DNA of 64,000 bases from Fervidibacter sinensis (lineage in GTDB: Bacteria; Armatimonadota; Fervidibacteria; Fervidibacterales; Fervidibacteraceae): NCBI GenBank assembly GCA_032161045.1, contig JAVHTH010000008.1. One strand, given 5' to 3'. Below the pieces are notes generated by a model. It was not told where the DNA came from. It saw nothing but the letters and a program-made list of their open reading frames with translations, and did no database searches. Shown in pieces: positions 26,716-39,111 of this stretch. Numbering within the stretch: the stretch's first letter is position 1; each line of letters starts with the position of its first letter. Made by a program: the position numbers and the translations under genes.

Positions 26716-27092
26716 CGCTATCGTTGCTCCCTTCCTCAAAAGGCTTCTTGCCTTGGTTCCCGGCAAAATAGCGTTAATTCCCAAGCGACCCAAAGCGAAT
26801 CTGCTCCCTGTTTACAAATTATGGCGATGCTGTTACCATATTAACGCACAGAACTTTGCGGAATTTGAGCAGTTTTCCCTAAAAGAGGCTGGGACCGTTA
26901 CTTCACCCCGTCAAGGTTGTCTCACTATAAGTCGGCGATAAGGTGGGTAAGTTGATTTCGCCGATGGGTTGAGTTATAATAAAAACGCCGTTGCCCTACG
27001 ACAGCGGGTCAGTAATATTTGGCTTTGTGTCAGGCGAGGAAGGGCAAAAAACTAAGTTTTTGCATCTTTGGCTTCAACGGAAGGTGAGGCAA
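26716..27092. other. Gene-free divergent region before the secE operon
   Basis: A 377-bp gap between sbcD (leftward) and secE (rightward). It holds the promoter at 26952-26980 and, from about 26987, the presumed leader of the secE-nusG operon. No tRNA or tuf/rpmG gene, often found here in other bacteria, is seen. Confidence 0.6.
26952..26980 (+). promoter_or_regulatory. Sigma-70 type promoter of the secE-nusG-ribosomal operon
   Basis: TTGATT (-35, 4 of 6 consensus) and a perfect TATAAT (-10) are separated by exactly 17 bp. Transcription should begin near 26987, about 105 bp before the secE start. Confidence 0.75.
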
Positions 27093-27350
27093 TTGTTGCG
27101 AACAAAACCGACTTTACCGGAGGCGAGAATTCGCCGTCGGGCTATACTGAGTGGGGAAGGTAACCTGTTTGCTCGCATCCGACAATTTTTGATGGAATGT
27201 TGGTCAGAGTTGAAATTAACCCAGCGCCCAACAAAGCAGGAAGTCATCAGTTACAGTATGGCGGTTTTGTTCGTCATCTTAGCGTCGGCTGCCTATTTAG
27301 CGGTGTTAGACTTTATATTCGCGAGAATTTTCGCACTCTTTTCCCGTTAG
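27093..27350 (+). CDS. secE: Preprotein translocase subunit SecE
   Basis: An 85-residue protein whose last 60 residues match bacterial SecE: an amphipathic helix (ARIRQFLMECWSELKLTQRP) followed by one membrane helix (SYSMAVLFVILASAAYLAVL). The usual W-P of the hinge is R-P here. SecE clamps SecY in the translocon. Start TTG 27093 is chosen because AAGGTGAGG lies 6 bp upstream; the frame remains open back to 26991, but that is only a few bases after the predicted transcription start. nusG follows after 13 bp. The basic N-terminal 25 residues (RTKPTLPEARIRRR) are not typical. Confidence 0.8.
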   Translation: MLRTKPTLPEARIRRRAILSGEGNLFARIRQFLMECWSELKLTQRPTKQEVISYSMAVLFVILASAAYLAVLDFIFARIFALFSR

Positions 27351-27363
27351 GAGGCGCCTCACA

Positions 27364-27933
27364 ATGACCCAACTCCAGCAAACGACAATGCGAAAACGCT
27401 GGTATGCCGTCCATGTCATAACCGGACAGGAGGAAAAAGTGAAACAACTCTTGGAACGAAGGGCAAAAGCGTTGGGGTTGGAAGAGAAACTCGGGCGCAT
27501 AGTGATACCTAAGGAGCGGGACATTCAAAGCCGTCGGACTGGTTCAATTGAGCGGCGAATTTTTCCTGGCTACATTTTAGTTGAGATGGTCTTGGACGAA
27601 GAAACTTGGCATTTGGTGCGACGAACGCCCGGAGTAACAGGCTTTGTGGGAGTTCAAGAGGGAAAGGTAGACAAGAGCGGGGTCCCTTTGATTCAACCTT
27701 TGCGTGACCATGAAGTTGACAGCATTTTGAGGATGATGGGCGAAGAAATGGTTCGTCCGCGTCCCATTTGGCATAAGGGCGAAATGGTGCGAATTAAATC
27801 CGGTCCCTTCCTTGACACTATTGGTCGTATTGAAGAAGTGAATTCCCAGCGACAAACTTTGGTCGTCATGGTTAACTTGTTGGGAAGGGAAACCCCGGTA
27901 GAAGTTGATTTCTCCCAAGTGGAGCGCGTTTAA
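27364..27933 (+). CDS. nusG: Transcription termination/antitermination factor NusG
   Basis: A 189-residue NusG that binds the RNA polymerase clamp, stimulates elongation and links to Rho or ribosomal S10. The NGN domain (about 10-120) starts RWYAVHVITGQEEKV and contains RRIFPGYILVEM and VRRTPGVTGFVG. The KOW domain (about 135-189) has GEMVRIKSGPF and the FSQVERV end. AGGAGGCG precedes ATG 27364. Length and gene order (secE-nusG-rplK) are canonical. Confidence 0.97.
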   Translation: MTQLQQTTMRKRWYAVHVITGQEEKVKQLLERRAKALGLEEKLGRIVIPKERDIQSRRTGSIERRIFPGYILVEMVLDEETWHLVRRTPGVTGFVGVQEGKVDKSGVPLIQPLRDHEVDSILRMMGEEMVRPRPIWHKGEMVRIKSGPFLDTIGRIEEVNSQRQTLVVMVNLLGRETPVEVDFSQVERV

Positions 27934-28006
27934 GATGGTCTTGCCTTTGTCGCAATTGCTCGCTAAAATAATTCTTTCGGCTTTTTGGTAGCAGGAGGGT
28001 TGTCTT

Positions 28007-28432
28007 GTGGCGAAGAAAGTTGTAGCGACAGTGAGACTGAATTTGCCTGCTGGTAAGGCTGCGGCAGGTCCGCCGGTTGGTCCAACTTTAGCGCCTTACG
28101 GTATCAACTTGATGGAGTTTGTCAAGGCTTACAACGAGGCAACTCGTGATATGATTGGCACGGTTGTGCCCGTTGATGTCACCATTTACTCTGACAGGTC
28201 TTTCACTTTTGTCCTACGGCGCCCTCCCGTTTCTGAACTTTTGAAGAAGGCAGCGGGGATAGAGAAGGGGTCGCCGGCACCTAACAAAATCAAAGTGGGC
28301 AAGGTGACGAGGGAACAAATTCGTGAAATCGCCTTAATGAAAATGCCCGACTTAAACACCGACGACCTTGAGGCTGCAATGAGAATGGTTGAGGGCACTG
28401 CCCGCAACATGGGCATTGAAATTGTCCCATAA
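28007..28432 (+). CDS. rplK: 50S ribosomal protein L11
   Basis: A 141-residue L11, part of the GTPase-associated centre that binds 23S rRNA. The N-terminal domain has LPAGKAAAGPPVGPTLAPYG, with the conserved PxxxVGP proline region, and the C-terminal rRNA-binding domain ends in GTARNMGIEIV. The start is GTG 28007 with AGGAGG 8 bp upstream. Length is canonical. Confidence 0.97.
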   Translation: MAKKVVATVRLNLPAGKAAAGPPVGPTLAPYGINLMEFVKAYNEATRDMIGTVVPVDVTIYSDRSFTFVLRRPPVSELLKKAAGIEKGSPAPNKIKVGKVTREQIREIALMKMPDLNTDDLEAAMRMVEGTARNMGIEIVP

Positions 28433-28502
28433 AAAGAGGTGCAACTCCAGTTCGCAAAACCACTGTTTCGCTCCCAAAATGTCAAATCTTGGAGGGAGAA
28501 AC

Positions 28503-29201
28503 ATGGCAAAACGAGGAAAGCGTTACCGGCAATTGTTAGAAATTTACGACAAGCAGCAATTCTATTCCGTGCCGGAAGCCATTGAATTGGTCAAAAAGTT
28601 AGCAACCGCTAAATTTGACGAAAGCGTTGATGTGGCAATTGTCTTAGGAATTGATCCGAGAAAGAGTGACCAAAGGGTCAGGGGCGTCGTCCAACTTCCA
28701 TATGGGACAGGCAAACAACCTGTCGTTGCTGTTATAGCGAAAGGTGAAAAAGTCCGTGAAGCTGAAGAGGCGGGTGCCGATTATGTCGGTGCTGAGGACT
28801 TAATTGACAAAATTGACAAGGGCTGGAAGGACTTTGACTACTTGATTGCAACTCCCGACATGATGAGGTTGATCTCAAGGCTCGGTCGCAAACTCGGTCC
28901 GTTAATGCCCAGCCCTCGCAACGGAACTGTGACCAATGAGGTCGGTGAAGTCGTCCGACAATTGAAGTCGGGACGACTTGATTTTCGGACCGACCCTCAA
29001 GGAGTCGTTCATGCGGTTATCGGGAAAGTTTCTTTCCCTACCGAGCATCTCTTGGAGAATTTCAAGACCTTGCTTGATGCACTTTTGAAGGCAAGACCTG
29101 CTACACAAAGAGGGCAGTATATCAAGAGCATCACACTTTCGCCCACTATGGGACCAAGTGTCAAGGTTGATGTTCAAAAAGCCTTGCAGTTGGTGCGTTA
29201 G
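28503..29201 (+). CDS. rplA: 50S ribosomal protein L1
   Basis: A 232-residue L1, the stalk protein that guides deacylated tRNA and represses its own operon in many bacteria. It has KRGKRYRQLLEIYDK at the start, a canonical middle (DYLIATPDMMRLISRLGRKL, GPLMPSPRNGTVT) and the end KSITLSPTMGPSVKVD. ATG 28503 is preceded by GGAGGG; the frame is open further upstream but that part overlaps rplK and is not conserved. rplJ starts 15 bp downstream. Confidence 0.96.
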   Translation: MAKRGKRYRQLLEIYDKQQFYSVPEAIELVKKLATAKFDESVDVAIVLGIDPRKSDQRVRGVVQLPYGTGKQPVVAVIAKGEKVREAEEAGADYVGAEDLIDKIDKGWKDFDYLIATPDMMRLISRLGRKLGPLMPSPRNGTVTNEVGEVVRQLKSGRLDFRTDPQGVVHAVIGKVSFPTEHLLENFKTLLDALLKARPATQRGQYIKSITLSPTMGPSVKVDVQKALQLVR

Positions 29202-29216
29202 AGGAGGAAGGAAACC

Positions 29217-30158
29217 ATGCCGAAACCTGAAAAGGTTCAAATGGTCAAAGAGTTTGTGGACAAACTTCAAAGGTCAAAAGGGTTCGTCGTAACCACCTAC
29301 ATGGGTTTGGACGCTATACAAATGACAGCTTTGCGGCGCCGCATAAAGAAGGAAGGGGCCGAGTTAAAGGTTATTAAGAATTCTCTGTTTGCTCGGGCGC
29401 TTCAACAGGTCGGATACAATGGCGAATTGGTGCAACGACTGCGTGGTCCGCTGGCAGTGGTTTTCGGTTACGATGATGCAGTCACAGCGCCGAAAGTTAT
29501 CCACAATTTGCAAAAAGAGTATGAAGTTCTGTCACCTCTATGGGGGATCATTGAGGGGCAACTTTACGAGGCTCAACAATTGGAGCAACTCGCCACTTTG
29601 CCATCGCGCGAGGAACTTTTGGCTCAGGTCGCAGGTTACCTTCTCGCTCCAATTTACAATTTCGTGGGGCTAATAAACGCCGTTCTTTGGGAATTTACGG
29701 CGGTCCTTGAAGCCGTCATAGAAAAACAAGGCGGAATAGATGAACAAGGAGGGTCTCAAATGGCTGCAACAACTAAAGTGCAGGAACTATTTGAAGCCCT
29801 TAAGGGCTTGACACTTCTTGAACTCAAGCAATTGACGGACATGTTCAAAGAAGAGTTCGGTGTGACGGCGGCAGCTCCTGTTGCTGTTGCCGCTGCCCCA
29901 ACTGCCGCTCCTGCCGCTGAAGCGGCTGCTCCAGTAGAGGAAAAGACCGAGTTCAAAGTTATCCTAAAGGCAGCAGGCGATCAAAAGTTGCAAGTCATCA
30001 AAGCTATCCGTGAAGTGGTGCCTGGATTGGGTCTGAAGGAAGCGAAGGACTTGGTTGAAGGTGCTCCTTCTGTCATTAGGGAGGGCGTCAGCAAGGAAGA
30101 GGCTCAGAAAATCAAGGAAAAATTGGAAGCGGTTGGGGCTACCGTGGAAATTGAGTGA
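29217..30158 (+). CDS. rplJ: 50S ribosomal protein L10, in frame with L7/L12 without a stop
   Basis: Residues 1 to about 178 are a normal L10: MPKPEKVQMVKEFVDKL, the KVIKNSLFARAL segment and the C-terminal helix that docks L7/L12 dimers (LLAPIYNFVGLINAVLWEFT, AVLEAVIEK). Instead of stopping, the frame runs through GGIDEQGGSQ into rplL, giving a 313-residue reading. If the A5 run at 29722-29726 were A4, L10 would end at TAG 29737-29739 with the ordinary ending IENKAE (174 residues). So the junction is either a genuine fusion with internal initiation or a one-base homopolymer change. GAGGAGGAAGG precedes ATG 29217. Confidence 0.85.
   Translation: MPKPEKVQMVKEFVDKLQRSKGFVVTTYMGLDAIQMTALRRRIKKEGAELKVIKNSLFARALQQVGYNGELVQRLRGPLAVVFGYDDAVTAPKVIHNLQKEYEVLSPLWGIIEGQLYEAQQLEQLATLPSREELLAQVAGYLLAPIYNFVGLINAVLWEFTAVLEAVIEKQGGIDEQGGSQMAATTKVQELFEALKGLTLLELKQLTDMFKEEFGVTAAAPVAVAAAPTAAPAAEAAAPVEEKTEFKVILKAAGDQKLQVIKAIREVVPGLGLKEAKDLVEGAPSVIREGVSKEEAQKIKEKLEAVGATVEIE
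29760..30158 (+). CDS. rplL: 50S ribosomal protein L7/L12
   Basis: A 132-residue L7/L12, the multicopy stalk protein that recruits translation factors. It has an N-terminal dimerisation domain (LFEALKGLTLLELKQLTDMF), an alanine/proline/valine hinge (residues about 38-60) and a C-terminal factor-binding domain (EFKVILKAAGDQKLQVIKAI, GLGLKEAKDLVEG). ATG 29760 has its own strong AAGGAGGG Shine-Dalgarno 6 bp upstream, so separate translation in excess over L10 is expected even though no stop separates it from the rplJ frame. Confidence 0.95.
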   Translation: MAATTKVQELFEALKGLTLLELKQLTDMFKEEFGVTAAAPVAVAAAPTAAPAAEAAAPVEEKTEFKVILKAAGDQKLQVIKAIREVVPGLGLKEAKDLVEGAPSVIREGVSKEEAQKIKEKLEAVGATVEIE

Positions 30159-30188
30159 AATAGGCGTGCACGCGTGCATGTAAAATTA

Positions 30189-30209
30189 GGCGGGGTTTTT
30201 AACCCCGCC
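30189..30209 (+). terminator. Hairpin between rplL and rpoB (attenuator-like)
   Basis: GGCGGGGTT and AACCCCGCC form a perfect 9-bp stem with a TTT loop. No T-run follows, so partial termination or RNA processing between the ribosomal and polymerase genes is likelier than full termination. A perfect 12-bp palindrome, TGCACGCGTGCA, lies about 10 bp upstream. Confidence 0.6.
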
Positions 30210-30266
30210 AACCGATCAATTGTCACGGTTTTCAAATGCGTAACTTACAAGGAGGCGCATTGAAGC

Positions 30267-34496
<4,230 letters not shown>

Positions 34497-34532
34497 GGGT
34501 TTGTGATACTTGTATCGCCATGTAGGCAGTGG

Positions 34533-34610
34533 AGCGTGCAAGCATGCAGGTGCGCATACGCTGGCTGTTGAACCGTTGAACGCTTGCACGCACCTGCGCT
34601 TGCACGCGGG
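34533..34610. repeat. Inverted repeat in the rpoB-rpoC gap
   Basis: GCGTGCAAG-CAT-GCAGGTGCG (34535-34555) is matched by CGCACCTGC-G-CTTGCACGC (34590-34608), about 20-bp arms around a 34-bp loop. The 15-mer GAGCGTGCAAGCATG recurs at 61826-61840. It sits in the unusually long 145-bp spacer between two normally close genes. Confidence 0.7.
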
Positions 34611-34641
34611 TTCGCTTACATGCTTTTGGAGGTGACAAAGT

Positions 34642-37600
34642 TTGGAGACAAGGCAATCAAAGCAGCAAGCAGTTTACTTTGATGTTGTGAGGATCGGTTT
34701 GGCATCGCCACAAGACATCCGCTCATGGTCACACGGAGAAGTCAAGCGTCCTGAAACGATTAACTACCGAAACTTCAGGCCCGAAAAGGAAGGTCTTTTT
34801 GATGAACGGATTTTCGGTCCAATAAAGGATTACGAGTGTGCGTGTGGGCGTTACAAGAAGAGGAAGTTTGCTGGAATGGTATGTGAGCGGTGCGGCGTGG
34901 AAGTGACTTCTTCAAGGGTTCGGCGAAGGCGGATGGGACACATAGAATTGGTTTCCCCTGTCGCTCATATTTGGTTCTTCCGGAACACACCTTCCGTTAT
35001 CGCCCTTTTGCTTGATCTTTCGCCCAAACTCGTTGAGCGAGTCATTTATTTGACGACTTACATCGTTATCCAGACTGATCCGAGAGCGATAAGGCAAGAG
35101 CGAGATAACTTGCAAAAAGCCGTTGAGTTGGAGAAAGAGGAGATTGACGCAAGTGTCCGCGACCATGTCAGCCGATTGAGAAGGGAACAAGAGACAATTA
35201 AGGAGCGGGCGCAACAAAACCTCATTCCTGTGGATGAAGCCGAAGACATAATTCGCCAAATTGAGAAGGACATTCAGACTATTATCCAGCAAGCGGAAGA
35301 TCAGAAACAGGAACTTGACAAAGCGTTGGAATTGCTTCAATCGTTACAGCCGAAGCAACCTTTGACTCCGGAAGAGTTGCTTTCCCTTCGCAGGCTGATG
35401 GAAACTGCCCAGCGCAAACTTGGTCGCTCTTACGACCACTTGTTCAAAGTCGGGACAGGAGCAGAAGCAATTCGTGAATTGCTTGAAGAGTTGGACTTGG
35501 AACGGCTCTCCCGTGAATTGAGGAGAACCATTCAAGAGACAACAGGTGCGAAGAGGGCAAGGACTATTAAACGGCTTGAAATTGTGGAAGCGTTCAGGAA
35601 GTCTCGCAACCGACCGGAGTGGATGATTTTGGAAGTTCTTCCCGTCCTGCCGCCTGAGTTGAGACCAATGGTTCAATTAGACGGTGGTCGGTTCGCTACC
35701 AGCGACCTCAACGACCTTTACAGGCGTGTCATAAACCGCAACAATAGGCTCAAAAAGATGAAAGAAATTCGCGCCCCAGAAAGCATCATCAACCATGAAA
35801 AGCGTTTGCTGCAAGAAGCGGTTGATGCCTTGCTTGACAACTCCCGCAAACCTCACCCTGTTCTCGGGACAAACGGGCGACCTTTGAAATCCCTGTCAGA
35901 CATGCTGCGCGGTAAGGAAGGACGGTTCAGGCGCAACTTGCTCGGTAAGCGAGTTGACTACTCTGGTCGCTCTGTCATCGTTGTTGGGCCTCAACTGAAA
36001 CTTTACCAGTGCGGTTTGCCGCGAGTGATGGCTAAGGAATTGTTCCGACCGTTCCTGATGCACTGGCTTGAAAAACATTCTGACCAGACAGGAGTTTACA
36101 CCCTTCGCAGCGCACGAAGGTTGCTTGAAGAGGAAGATAACCCGCTCGTTCATGAGGCGTTGGAAAATGTCGTTAAGGACCACCCAGTTTTGTTGAATCG
36201 CGCTCCGACACTTCACAGGTTAGGAATTCAAGCATTTGAGCCTGTCCTCGTTGATGGAAAAGCAATCCAAATTCACCCACTTGTGTGCCCGCCTTACAAC
36301 GCCGACTTTGATGGAGACCAAATGGCTGTCCATGTCCCGCTTTCCGTGACTGCACAAGCGGAGGCTCGCTTGTTGATGATGTCGTCCAACAACATTTTCT
36401 CCCCCGCTAACGGTCAACCTTTGATGGCTCCAGGTTACGACATCGCTTTGGGTTGCTACTACTTGACACTTTGGCAACAGTTGCCTGAAGAGGCAAAGGT
36501 TGTGAAGGAAGAAGGCAAAAAATCTTTTGCTTCACCAGTGGAATTGCTCATTTACGCGAGAAAAGGTTGGGTGAATTTGGGCGAAGATGTTACGGTTGGA
36601 AATGAGAAGGGCCCCGTCTGGCAGCACTTGCTCAAGTATTTGGCACCTCGTGGGAGGGCGTTTTCCAATCGCGAAGCCCCATTGAGGTTGCTTGAACTCC
36701 GCCAGATTCATTGGCAAACCGATATTCTGGTCCGGGATGAGAAAAGCGAAAGCGGATGGATGCTCACTACCCCAGGGCGTATCTTGTTCAACAGCCTGTT
36801 GCCTTCTGACTTCCCCTTCATCAATGAGCCGGTAACTAAAAGCAAACTTCGCGACATAGTGGTGCAAATTTACGAACGATACGGAAATGTCCGGTTGGTG
36901 CAGTTCCTTGACGATGTGAAGGATTTGGGATTCCACATTGCGACACTGTCGGGGATCACCCTGTCAGTTGCTGATTTGAGGGTTGAAACTGAAAGAGAGC
37001 AGTTGATCAAGGCTGCGGAGGAGAAAGTTCGCCAGATTGAGGAGTCATACGAGCAAGGGTTGCTGAGTTTGTTTGAACGCGAGGAGCAGATTTACCGAAC
37101 ATGGATGGATGTCGTTGATAAGGTCACTGAGCAAGTGATGGCGAACATAGGCACACATAACCCAATTTACATGATGGCTGAAAGTGGCGCCCGCGGTCGT
37201 AAGGAGCAAATAGTCCAATTGGCTGGTTTGCGCGGATTGATGACGACCGCCGTTGGAACGATAATCAGTGACTTGCCCGTCAAAGGTAACCTGCGAGACG
37301 GATTGAGTTTGCTGGAATACTTCGTCTGCACATTCTCCGCTCGCCGAACGCTCGCTGACACAGCGCTGCGAACATCGGATGCAGGTTACCTGACCAGAAG
37401 GCTCGTTGATGTCGCCCAAGATGTAGTCATCAAGGCTATTGACTGTGGAACCACGGAAGGGTTTGAAATCACCCCGATTGAGGACGAGCAAGGTGTCACC
37501 ATTGTTCCCCTTGCTGACAGGATTTGGGGCAGAATATCTGCTGAGGATGTAATTCACCCGAAGACGAAGAAGCCGATTGTCAAAGCAGGTGAGATGATAA

Positions 37601-38976
37601 CTCGTGAGAAAGCGAAGGAGATTGAGGCTGCTGGAGTGACTAAGGTTAAGGTCAGGTCACCTCTGACATGTGAGTTGCCTCACGGCATCTGCGCCATGTG
37701 CTATGGTATGGACCTGTCAACTGGGCGGTTGATTGAACTGGGTGAGGCAGTTGGAATCATCGCTGCACAATCCATCGGCGAACCCGGAACCCAGTTCACT
37801 CTGCGAACTTTCCACACTGTAATCGGGCAGAGCCTTGTTGAAATTCGCCAATTCAAAGGGCACCGCGAACGAGCGCTCCGAGAAATCATCAGGCACTCAC
37901 GATCTCAAGGCGGAGAGATGAGCCTCAAGGAGATGATGGACGAAATTAAGAAAGCGTCTCGTGGTGCAGAAGAAGAGCAGAAGGAACAGCGGATGAAATG
38001 GTGGACACGACTCCATGTCCCTCGCAGAAGAGGATTGCTCAGGGTTGAAGAGTTGTTTGATGCAAGGAAACCGCTCGGTCAGGCTATCGTTGCCGAATAC
38101 GATGGGACAGTCGTGGAGATTTCAAAGAAAGGAATTTGGCGCGTCTATGTGGATTCCATCGTCCCCGAGTCGGATTGGGAGAAGAACTTAGACGAAATCA
38201 TCGCCCAAGATGTCAAAGTTGGGGATACAGTAATCGTGGCAAAAGGAACGCCTCTTAAGGACTTCGTCATTGAGCAGTTGAAGGCTGCTGGGGTGAAGGA
38301 AATTGTCATCCGCAAGGGCTATGTCGTTCCGTTCAACGCCGATTTCAAGGTCAAAGTTGGCAGCAAAGTCAAGGCAGGAGATCCATTGACGGAAGGCGCG
38401 ATTAACCCATACACCTTGCTTTCCCTTCGCGGTGTCAGGGCAGTTCAGGATTACCTTTTGAGGGAAATCCAAAGTGTCTATCGCTCTCACGGGCTTGACA
38501 TTCACGACAAGCACATTGAGATCATCATCAGGCAAATGTTGAGGAAGCGGAAGATTATTGATCCCGGCGATACCGAGTTCTTGCCCGGACAAATAGTTGA
38601 CCGTGCCGTCTTTGAGTTTGAGAACAAGAGAGTGATGGCTCAAGGCGGGAAACCAGCGACAGCGGAGTGGATCCTGATGGGCATCATGAGGGCTGCGGAA
38701 AGCACTGACAGTTGGTTGAGTGCCGCTTCGTTCCAGAGAACAACTCAGGCGTTGACTGATGCCGCAATTCGCGGCAAGGCGGATTACCTCGTCGGGTTGA
38801 AAGAGAATGTCATTATCGGAAGGTTGATTCCTGCGGGGACTGGTTTCCTGAAGCCCGGAAGTGTAGAAGTGCTACCGCCAGAGACCGAAGAAGAATTGCC
38901 TCATGTTGGCGAACCCGAAGAGAAACCTCGCCGCCGACCGAGAGTGTCTCGTTCTCGCTCATCCCGAAGGCGGTGA
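34642..38976 (+). CDS. rpoC: RNA polymerase beta' subunit
   Basis: The 1444-residue beta' subunit, carrying the catalytic magnesium triad in NADFDGDQMAVH (Asp555, Asp557, Asp559). The N-terminal zinc site is C66, C68, C81, C84; the second zinc site includes CELPHGICAMCYG. Trigger-loop and bridge-helix segments are recognised (GLMTTAVGTIISDLPVKGN, GEAVGIIAAQSIGEPGTQFT). Residues about 145-250 form a coiled-coil-like insert absent from E. coli but known, in other forms, in several phyla. The C-terminus is very basic (RRRPRVSRSRSSRRR). The start is TTG 34642 with GGAGGTGA 7 bp upstream. A strong terminator follows. Confidence 0.97.
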   Translation: METRQSKQQAVYFDVVRIGLASPQDIRSWSHGEVKRPETINYRNFRPEKEGLFDERIFGPIKDYECACGRYKKRKFAGMVCERCGVEVTSSRVRRRRMGHIELVSPVAHIWFFRNTPSVIALLLDLSPKLVERVIYLTTYIVIQTDPRAIRQERDNLQKAVELEKEEIDASVRDHVSRLRREQETIKERAQQNLIPVDEAEDIIRQIEKDIQTIIQQAEDQKQELDKALELLQSLQPKQPLTPEELLSLRRLMETAQRKLGRSYDHLFKVGTGAEAIRELLEELDLERLSRELRRTIQETTGAKRARTIKRLEIVEAFRKSRNRPEWMILEVLPVLPPELRPMVQLDGGRFATSDLNDLYRRVINRNNRLKKMKEIRAPESIINHEKRLLQEAVDALLDNSRKPHPVLGTNGRPLKSLSDMLRGKEGRFRRNLLGKRVDYSGRSVIVVGPQLKLYQCGLPRVMAKELFRPFLMHWLEKHSDQTGVYTLRSARRLLEEEDNPLVHEALENVVKDHPVLLNRAPTLHRLGIQAFEPVLVDGKAIQIHPLVCPPYNADFDGDQMAVHVPLSVTAQAEARLLMMSSNNIFSPANGQPLMAPGYDIALGCYYLTLWQQLPEEAKVVKEEGKKSFASPVELLIYARKGWVNLGEDVTVGNEKGPVWQHLLKYLAPRGRAFSNREAPLRLLELRQIHWQTDILVRDEKSESGWMLTTPGRILFNSLLPSDFPFINEPVTKSKLRDIVVQIYERYGNVRLVQFLDDVKDLGFHIATLSGITLSVADLRVETEREQLIKAAEEKVRQIEESYEQGLLSLFEREEQIYRTWMDVVDKVTEQVMANIGTHNPIYMMAESGARGRKEQIVQLAGLRGLMTTAVGTIISDLPVKGNLRDGLSLLEYFVCTFSARRTLADTALRTSDAGYLTRRLVDVAQDVVIKAIDCGTTEGFEITPIEDEQGVTIVPLADRIWGRISAEDVIHPKTKKPIVKAGEMITREKAKEIEAAGVTKVKVRSPLTCELPHGICAMCYGMDLSTGRLIELGEAVGIIAAQSIGEPGTQFTLRTFHTVIGQSLVEIRQFKGHRERALREIIRHSRSQGGEMSLKEMMDEIKKASRGAEEEQKEQRMKWWTRLHVPRRRGLLRVEELFDARKPLGQAIVAEYDGTVVEISKKGIWRVYVDSIVPESDWEKNLDEIIAQDVKVGDTVIVAKGTPLKDFVIEQLKAAGVKEIVIRKGYVVPFNADFKVKVGSKVKAGDPLTEGAINPYTLLSLRGVRAVQDYLLREIQSVYRSHGLDIHDKHIEIIIRQMLRKRKIIDPGDTEFLPGQIVDRAVFEFENKRVMAQGGKPATAEWILMGIMRAAESTDSWLSAASFQRTTQALTDAAIRGKADYLVGLKENVIIGRLIPAGTGFLKPGSVEVLPPETEEELPHVGEPEEKPRRRPRVSRSRSSRRR

Positions 38977-39017
38977 TTTCCCAAAAATCTGTGCCATGAT
39001 TGAAAGGGGACTCAAAA

Positions 39018-39049
39018 GGGGGCATGGCACCGCCATGCCCCTTTTGTTT
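39018..39049 (+). terminator. Rho-independent terminator of the rpl-rpo operon
   Basis: GGGGCATGGC pairs with GCCATGCCCC (10 bp, loop ACC) and is followed by TTTTGTTTG. It lies 42 bp after the rpoC stop and separates the operon from gyrB. Confidence 0.85.
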
Positions 39050-39111
39050 GACTTAGTCCATGCTTTACCGTCAAACTGGAAAATCGGCGTGATGGAGAAG
39101 GAGGGTTGGGA

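Noticed and set aside
26716..27092. tRNA, tuf or rpmG gene before secE
   Set aside because: No cloverleaf, CCA-type end or matching protein could be found in this gap.
38977..39111. Replication origin near gyrB
   Set aside because: No cluster of DnaA boxes or AT-rich unwinding region was seen and neither dnaA nor dnaN is present.
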